From the NCBI GenBank assembly GCA_964017125.1, contig OZ024909.1:53304914-53368913 (forward strand): a stretch of DNA of 64,000 bases, in the 5' to 3' direction. The position numbers were made by a program, and so were the translations under genes. The notes below the pieces were generated by a model. The model did not search any database. It saw nothing but the letters and a program-made list of their open reading frames with translations, and was not told the origin of the DNA. Within the stretch, counting starts at the first letter, position 1. Each line of letters starts with the position of its first letter. Shown piece after piece: positions 27,801-36,800 of the stretch. The DNA comes from Flabesymbios commensalis (taxonomy: Eukaryota; Annelida; Polychaeta; Terebellida; Flabelligeridae).

Positions 27801-30800
27801 TTAACGTTTTCCCGGGATGTTTAGAACTCACCTGTATCGAGATGATGACAATGCCGCCCATCATAATCACGAACTGTATGACATCCGACCAAATCACTGC
27901 CTTAAATCCACCCTAAACATCAAATAAATTAAGTATGAAAGTTATCAGTTCCGTATGATTTTACCATTAAACCAGCATTAGATCAGCATCTCGTGTTTAC
28001 TGGGGTGTACCTCACACATGTACACAATGCTGGGTAAGTGTTTGAACAACATCTAACAGATGCTAGTTCAGCGTAAACAATCAATTTTGGTCAACTGAAA
28101 GTAATGAATTTATTCATTAAATATGCATATACATATTTTGTACATAGATATAATAATTAAATCTTCATGTTGATGATATATTCAATTGAATATAATTATA
28201 AAATATACAATATGCATATACGGTATCTAGGAGAAAAGCTAAACAGGTATTAAATATACCTTTTCTGGTAGCCATCTACCTAATAAAAAAAATCTTTTGT
28301 AAATATATTTAAAAGCACGTTGTAAAATGTCGCAACTCAGTTTAAAAGTAGCCTACAATCAGAGAAAACACAACATAAAAACATAGAAGAACATAGCGTT
28401 GTTTCCTGAAAACAATTATTTAAATAAACATGCAGAATTTGATCTGTGTCTTACATTTTCTCTGACATTTTGTGGCAGAGAGTTTCATTAGTAAGCAATA
28501 CGGTTAAAATAGTGCTTTCTAAAACGCTCGGTCCTACAAAAGGGCATTTTCATGAGAAATCCTTCACCGGTCGAGCTGCGGGTACAACGGTCAATGCTGT
28601 TTGAAAAAAATACATATTTTGAAATATCGACTTCGTATTTTTCATTAAAGCACTTCCAAAAAAATATTATGTCATTTTGCTCTCGTCTCATTAATAAAGG
28701 TAACATGGTAATTTTCAAGAGCCGTTCCTTGTAGCAATCAGCTGAAAATTGCATATGTATTTAGTCATTAACCGTTGTACCCGTTCCACCAGGTGCACGC
28801 TAGTAAACCTAGTTCCGCTACATAGTGGTGTACAATATTCTAGTATTGGACGTGCTAAAGCACAATATAACATTGATTGCTGGGGAGCGTGTACGTCCCA
28901 GTGTACGTTTTATCAGACCACATACTCTATTAGCTTTGCTGAGAATTTTGTTTATATGAGGACTCCAAAATAACGTCGAGTCAACATTAATTCCAAGGTC
29001 TAATAGTTATGTCACACGTTCAAGTGACACACCATTCATCTTATAACAGAAAAGTACAGGGGATTTATTATTAGTAATAGTAATAACATGACATTTTAAT
29101 GCATTAAAGTTCATCAGCCACTTTTTAGACCAATAATATAGGTTATCAATATCTTCTTGAAAATTACAACAATCGTTTTGACTTCTAATCTTTTTAAATG
29201 CTTTACAATCGTCTGAAAACAATGCAACTATGCTGTTTTTTATACTTGGGCAAATCATTACTGTACAGTAAAAATAATAACGGACCCAATATTGAGCCTT
29301 GTGGAACGCCCGAAGTCACATTTAGTCAACATGACTTACATCCTGATATAACAGCTCTCTGTTGTCGACCATATAAATACGACTCAAACGATTTCAGAAG
29401 TTTACCAGTGAAACCGAATTGCTTTAATCTCAGAATTAATAAATCATGCGGCACACTGTCGAAAGTTTTTGAAAAATCTAGGTATAGAAGGTCGACTTGC
29501 CCCTGGGCGTCGATAATGCTCTCAAGGAAAAATCGAGTTAACTGAGTAGCAGTAGATTTTCCCTTCCAGAAGCCATGCTACAATGCATAAATGTCATAAC
29601 CACGAACGGGAATATTGTGGTTATATACACACCTTTGTGCAACTTTGCTTACAATAGAGAGCAGTGATATAGGTCTGTAGTTACACACATCAGTTTTACT
29701 TCCCTTCCCTTTATATATTGGGCAGATGTTCGCCCTACCCCAATCTGTTGGAAAGATACATTCATTCAAAGATCTGTTTATGATACCACAAATTAATGAT
29801 GCAATATAACTGGAGAAACGTTTCACAAAAGCTGGAGAAAAATTGACAGGGCCAGTGTTTTTTTTAATCTAAATGCTGCAACAAATTAACAACTTCTTTT
29901 TCAGTCACTGTAATTGATTCTAGGTGTGAATCGTTTTCTTTCGCAGTCAAGTGAATCACTCGGTTTATCATAGTTTGAGAGATTTGACTGAAAATATTTC
30001 CTAAATGAGTCATCTTGGCTCTCAGGGGTTGACAACATTTCTCCTTTTAAAAACATATCTTGAAACATGGCCCCACTACCCGTCTTAGATTTCACATATG
30101 ACCAAATTTTCGGGGGATTTGTTTTAATTGGCAAGCCAAGCTCTTGAATAAAAGACTTGTGATTTTTGTGGCATGTTGACTGTACCAAATTCCTTAGCTT
30201 TCGATAAGTCGTCCAGTCAGACACTTTTTCTGAGCGCTTTGCACATCTGTTAGCTTTCAATTTGGCTTTCTGTAATGATCTTAATACTTGGTTGTCCAGT
30301 GGTGGTTCCTTGAAATGTTTTATTACTCGTTTCAGAGCATTTCTGTCAATACAGCTGTTCACAGCTTCTAACCACTCTGTCCACGCGTCATTTACACTGG
30401 GGGCGTGTTCAACTAAAGCCAACAACTCAGTGTCACATGTCTTTAATTCTGTCAATACAGCTGTTCACAGCTTCTAACCACTCTGTTCACGCGTCATTTA
30501 CACTGGGGGCGTGTTCAACTAAAGCCAACAACTCAGTGTCACATGTCTTTAATTTAGCCGTTTACATCAGTACGTTTGGAGTCATATATAAAACGAGGGT
30601 TTATTAGGTAAATTAACTCTATCGTTAATTTAAAATGTTATAGCAGCATGATCTGAACTGAGAGAACAGTCACTCTCTAATATATCTGAGTAAATATAAG
30701 GCGTGTTTGTTGAGACTAAATCTAATATATTTCCATGTATTGTCTAGGGAATTTTATCAATTTGTTTCAACCTGTAGGTATCTACAAGCTCGCAGAAATG

Positions 30801-33800
30801 TGTTTCCTCTTGTTTTGATGATAATGGAATATCACCCCACTTAATGCAAATGAAATGAATCGGGCTTTAGGCCACCTTTGTGCACATATAGGCTAAACTG
30901 GGCGAGGAGAACCTCCTCAGGATGGTGAGATGAATGAAAATGACACTTTCCTCCAGACACAGGATTCGAAATTCGAGCCCTGGCGGTCTGAGGCAGAGCA
31001 CGCTACCTCTCGGTCACGGAGGCTCCCCGCAATACTGATTACCCCACTTAATACCGGGAAGATTAAAATCACCTAATCTACATAATTTGCTGTGTATTTT
31101 AGTTGTTTTTTTAATAATATTGTCCAGATCAATTATAAATTATATGATAGATGAGGAAGGTGGTCTATAACACAAAATAAAAAGTATCTTACTACTTGGT
31201 TTAACTTCAACGGTTAATATTTCGTGATCACCAGTATATAGATCATTCACCACAGTTACAGGAATGTTCGCATTTACAGGCCATTAGTAAGCCACCGCCC
31301 TTTTGTCCTGTGGGACGATCACATCTAAATATATTAAAATTGTCACTTAATAGCGCAGTGTCAGCAATCTTATTATCCAACCATGTCTCTGATACACATA
31401 AGATGTCACACATGTTAAGTTCGGTTAATGTCTAGATTTCTGCTAGTTTGTTCACTTTGCTGTAGACTTCATACTCCTGGCATTCAGTAATGTAATATTT
31501 AGAACAGTTTTTTTTAATTATTTTTCTTTTTCAAATTATTGTCCATTTTTTTAGGTGGTGCTTTATCTCGGCTACTGTTTGATGATTGAGCGACGGCTAA
31601 ATCATCTTTGCCACTTCCCTAGTGGGAGAGGCAAAGATGATTTTGCCGCCATCGCTCAATCATCAAACAGTAGCCGAGAAAAAGTGTGTTATAAATATGT
31701 TAATAATTATTTGCGTCTGTCTGGCTCTATGTCTGTCTTTCTGTCTGTATATTTCGATCTATTGACATGCCAAGACAATACTTTTCAGCATTAGGCCTAT
31801 TACTAAAACAAAATTGCACAGCTTGATGATGTATTAAAGAAAAAACTCTGCATGTGATTGCATACATAATTGTAATGCACTATAAGGACATAGTGTGAAA
31901 TATGGAGAAGATATTAACTGCGTGATTGAAAGTTGAAAATATATTAACTTTGCGTGTAAATGTGACAGGGATATTATAGTGATTATTGCTATATACAAAT
32001 AAAAACTAAATTATGTTTTACCATAGTCACATAAATTGTCGTAATAACTGTCATCAGAACCATGCCTCCTATAGCGTTCAATCCCAGTACTAAAACATAG
32101 TAAGATGGTTTTATGTAAGCTGCACTAGTCAAATTAAATAATAATGGTGTGACGCAAGCCATTGGAAAATATTATGTACCATAAACCAGACTCTGGTATA
32201 TAATTTTATGTATCTCTCACCAGTGCGTATTACATGACAGTATTGCAATGGTTATACTGCGTTATACTTGGCAAAATTGTGCTTTATTTTAAGTATACCG
32301 TATCCCCGCGCATAAAGGTGCATGTACTGATATTTAAAGATGTACTTAGTTTTTGAATATAAGCGCATGCACTTTTATTCGAATATTGCATAATTTCAAA
32401 ACACTGCTAAAACATGCGATTTTCACGTATAAGTATAGGCCTACGTGCACGTATAAATACAGACTCATGTCAATAACATATCTACGTACCTGTCTGGCTG
32501 TCTGTGACGAAAAAACGTAAATAAATGGATAAGTGAAAATGAACAAAAACTGTTAAATTATGAAAGTCTACTCACGGTTGTGGAAAAGTAGTGAAGTTGC
32601 GTACAGTACCATGCCATTGTATGAAACCAAGACGAATATCTGACTGATGACTCCAATAGATGAACATATACGGGACTTCAGCCGCAAGTAAATAAACTTC
32701 AAATATAAAACATGCAATAAGAACTCCCGGGATTTAGTGTTGTGTTATAGTTAGAAAATAACTTCAAATATACAACATGCAATAATAACTCTCGGGCTTT
32801 CGTGCTGTGTTATAGTTAGAAGATAAACGTCAAATATACAGCTTACAATAATAACTCGCAGGCTCTTATAGTGAATCTGAACATGATTCTGTAAATTGTG
32901 AATAGTCAAGTCTCACAAAGTGTATTCTTTATAAACATGCTCAAATCAGGGTGATTTTGAAGCCTCTCTACTAAGCTGTCTTTGTGTTACAGCTATAAAT
33001 ACAATAAGTTTGTTTGTGTAGTTGTTGTTATCTGATGTTCTGTAAGTGAACATGTATCGCCGCCCTAGCAGGGAAGGTGCTATGTGTGCTACTCCTGTGA
33101 GGAACGCATACAATGTTAAGACTCATCCCACCAAACACGAGACATTTCCCAAATGTTGTTTTAATGTTGACCCGCCGTCTCCGACGTTGAACCAGCATTA
33201 AAACAACATTGGGTCAACGCCTCGTGTTTGCTGGGATAGGGAGTGATAGATAATTAACCCCTAATACGCTGCTGTCGACTATAGTATTGTTTTCTTAAGT
33301 TCAATGGTCTATAAACTGATAAAAACAGTTTTTAAGACTTAATTATGCCTTGAATCTGTGTCCTTTTTAGTGAATCACCATATAAAACAAAAAAACAACA
33401 TTTTACTTGTTATATACATATAATGGTGGAACATATTGAATCAATTGTAGAGATGTAGGTAGTACTATAATCACCTTATAAGTCGCTTTTGTTGATTTTC
33501 AATATATTAGGAAAACAATTATTAGAAATGCGGGATAGAAATACCAAGATGATGATAAATCATTACGTAATTTATCATATATTGGATATTTTACGATTAA
33601 AAAAAATAGGCTAACGTACAGTCACGAAATCTTAACATACATGTACCATAGTTTCACGAAAGCAAATATTTGGAGAAATATTTTTAAATGTAATTGTAAC
33701 AGTGAATATATATTTTTGACTATCACACACATGTATCTGATTGTATTTTCACATATGACCAATTTTACGTTCATTTAAATAAGGGCTATTTGTTTTACAA

Positions 33801-36800
33801 TGCATCATTTTATACTTGAAAACATACTTTTCCATAAAAAATGTTTCTAAGGGGCGGCTAAATTTGCATAACTGCATACGTAGATCATAATTAGGCACCA
33901 CTTATAACTATGTCACCCTCCATGACGTAGTCATGGTAATCCGCAATACCGTGAACTGAGGTGACTTTGGCCCACTTTGTTATTGTTTTAAATCAAGAGA
34001 GCTTATAATTATATTAATTTACGTTTCTAGTGAATGTAGCCATATAGATAAAGAAAACTAATCATAAAAAAATAAATTATAATTTGAGGTGACGATTCTT
34101 TCACACTTTTTTTTATTTTTAGGGCTGAGCCAAAGTCACACCCACTTGGGGTCACTGTTGGTGTGGGTTGAAAGGGTCAAACCCCCTTTACGAGGGCACA
34201 ACCCACCCAAACACACACCCACACCCTGTCTGGGCACTACCCGAGGTGAATTGAGGTGGTTTGAAGAAAAAAAAATATTTATTAAAAAAAATGACATTTT
34301 AAGAATTAGGATGTCTGTGAATATGAAATTCAATTTAACCCCAAGAAATCCGATATGATGTTCTCTATACCGAAATTCCAATAACGGGAATATGAAGTTC
34401 AAATTTGAACTTCATATCCACATGCATATCTAAAAAGACAGAGTTCCTTTGGATGGAGATTAATCAAACAGTTGATGGATGTATTTGCATGTTTGGACTT
34501 TTTCACAGGTGCAGTTAAGACGGTTTAAGACGGTTGAAAAGTGCAATTATGTAACAAATAAGCGGTTTGTATCGGCAGTGGCGGCTTTAGGCCTGATATA
34601 AATGAGATGAATCGGGCTTTAGGCCACCTCTGTGCACATATAGGCTAAACTGGGCCAGGAGAACCTCCTGAGGATGGTGAGATGATTGAGATGACACTGT
34701 CCTCCAGACACAGGATTTGAAATATGAGGCCTGATATACGGCTTAGAATCCATAAAAAAATACAAAACTATCAATCAGTATGTTGAGTGGATAAAAGGGA
34801 GTATTCAGATAGTTTCATTTTTTTTGTATCTTCAAAATATATTAAGTTATGACCAGTGAAAAATGTATATTATTTACACTTACAGCCGTAATGATTAAGA
34901 ACATCATGCCGACATGAAGTTCCGCTAATATATATATACTGAGGAGTGATTGAGATGTATGTAGTCGATTTTATAAGGCAATAGATCAACATCAAGGCAA
35001 TCATAAATTGTTATAATAATACACCAGGGTGTAGATAACATTAGCTAGATCGCATTATATACATATATTTCTTTATAAAAAACAATGAATTTACTATAAC
35101 GACATATATATATAATAATTATGATGGATCGTTATTATTCAATATATAAGTAACGGAATATCACTCTGGAATGATATGCATCTACCTAATATCATATCAA
35201 TGTGATATTGCACATATATGTATTAATTATGATGGATCGTTATCATTCCATATATATAACTATCGGAATATTACTCTGAAATGATATTTATCTGCCTAAT
35301 ATCATATAAATGTGATATTACATATATATGTATTAATTATTATGGGTCGTTTTTAATCAATAATAACAGCAGTCCCCAGGGCGCCTCGATGCCATCTCTG
35401 GACGGGCATGGCAAGACGCACGTCCACAGCAGTCCCCAGGGCGCCTCGATGCGATCTCTGGGCGGGGAGGGCAGGACGCACGTCCAGAGCAGTCCCCAGG
35501 GCGCATCCATGTGATCTCTGGGTGGGGCAGGGCAAGACGCACGTGCACAGTAGTCCCCAGGGCGCCTCCACGCGATCTCTGGACGGGGAGAGCAAGACGC
35601 ACGTCCACAGCAGTCCTCATGGCGCCTCGATGCGATCTCTGGGCGGGGAGGGCTGGACGCACGTCCACAGCAGTCTCCAGGGCGCCGCCATGCGATCTCT
35701 GGACGGGGAGAGCAAGACGCACGTCCCAAGAAAATAAGTTAGAGCTTACGATAACTTTAAACAGTGATTTTAAACATTGATATAATTCTAAAAAACACTT
35801 GACACTCTGACTTAATTGTTTTAAAATGTTAAATAACGTAATTTCGGGAAATGTAAATGTTCGGAACCAATAAAATTGATAATGGAGTTTGTGATCCCAA
35901 GCTGGTGGTGCCCTTGGCCCAAAAATATTACACGGTGATTTTAAACAGATATAATGTTAAAAAAGAACTTAGAACTATCTGACGTAACGGCTTTTAAATT
36001 TAAAAACGTTAATCTCTGGAAATTTAAATGTTTTTAAAGCATTTCAAGCCAAAGCTTTCCAATTATTTTTAAAATATTGGACCAAATTACGCCTAACCAT
36101 ATGTTTTTGTGTGTTCAGATAATTTACTGAAATATTTGTTGATTTAGAAAAATTGTGAGCATGACTGAGATTCCATTATAGAATAATATGTAGATCATTG
36201 TGTCCACAGAATTACCTAAACCAATGTTATTTTGGCAGGTCTAGAAAACAAGTGTTTTAAATTGGTGCCTACCTCTGTACAATACAATTCATCAGAAAGA
36301 AAAGGACATGGTACAAACACAAACCTAGTGTGTATATTCTAACATAAAAAAACAATACAAATGTCCTAGATATTTATATGTTGACGTTATACAATATCTC
36401 ATTTTGCATTTGGACCAAAGTCACCCCACAGGGCCAAAGTCTGCCCAGTTTACGGCATGAATTAAAGGTGATCTATCACCCCTTATGTAGTATGATTCAA
36501 TTTGTGACAAATAAATCAAAGTTGCCACAAGATGGGGCACAAGTGTTTCCTTGTAAGGGGTGATGGGCTATCATGTGACCCTCTGGGAGGGTCACATGAT
36601 AGCCAATCACTCCATATAAGAACATAATTATTCATACCATATAAGGGGTGATAGATCACCTTCAAACGGCGGCGCATTTGCAGCATCAATAAAAATTAAG
36701 ACAAGACTTATATATTCACTTACACATGACATATCTCATCTATTCAATTACATTAGACATGTCTTATGTATTCTTACCAGCATCCAATTTAAAAAAAACA

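Larger units (their letters stand above)
28480..31540 (-). mobile_element. CR1/Rex1-like LINE, nearly whole-length but broken
   Basis: Read leftwards from about 31450, the endonuclease shows [27 protein letters not shown] and [11 protein letters not shown] (near 31070). A linker follows (30455-29901), then [14 protein letters not shown] (near 29690). The active site FSDD.KAF has S in place of A in FADD (near 29210). The C-terminal block is [20 protein letters not shown] and [20 protein letters not shown] (28754-28488). It needs several frames. A SINE (30846-31040) and a 106-bp tandem duplication interrupt it. It lies in intron 3 of gene A, same strand as the gene. Confidence 0.85.

Noticed and set aside
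34884-34938. Exon-like minus-strand segment ending [15 protein letters not shown] with acceptor and donor
   Set aside because: Exon 1 joins exon 2 in phase 0 with full family alignment. This 55-base piece would shift the frame and has no counterpart in the family.
35340-35780. Five overlapping open frames of 80-129 codons
   Set aside because: All are products of the GC-rich 60-bp minisatellite.
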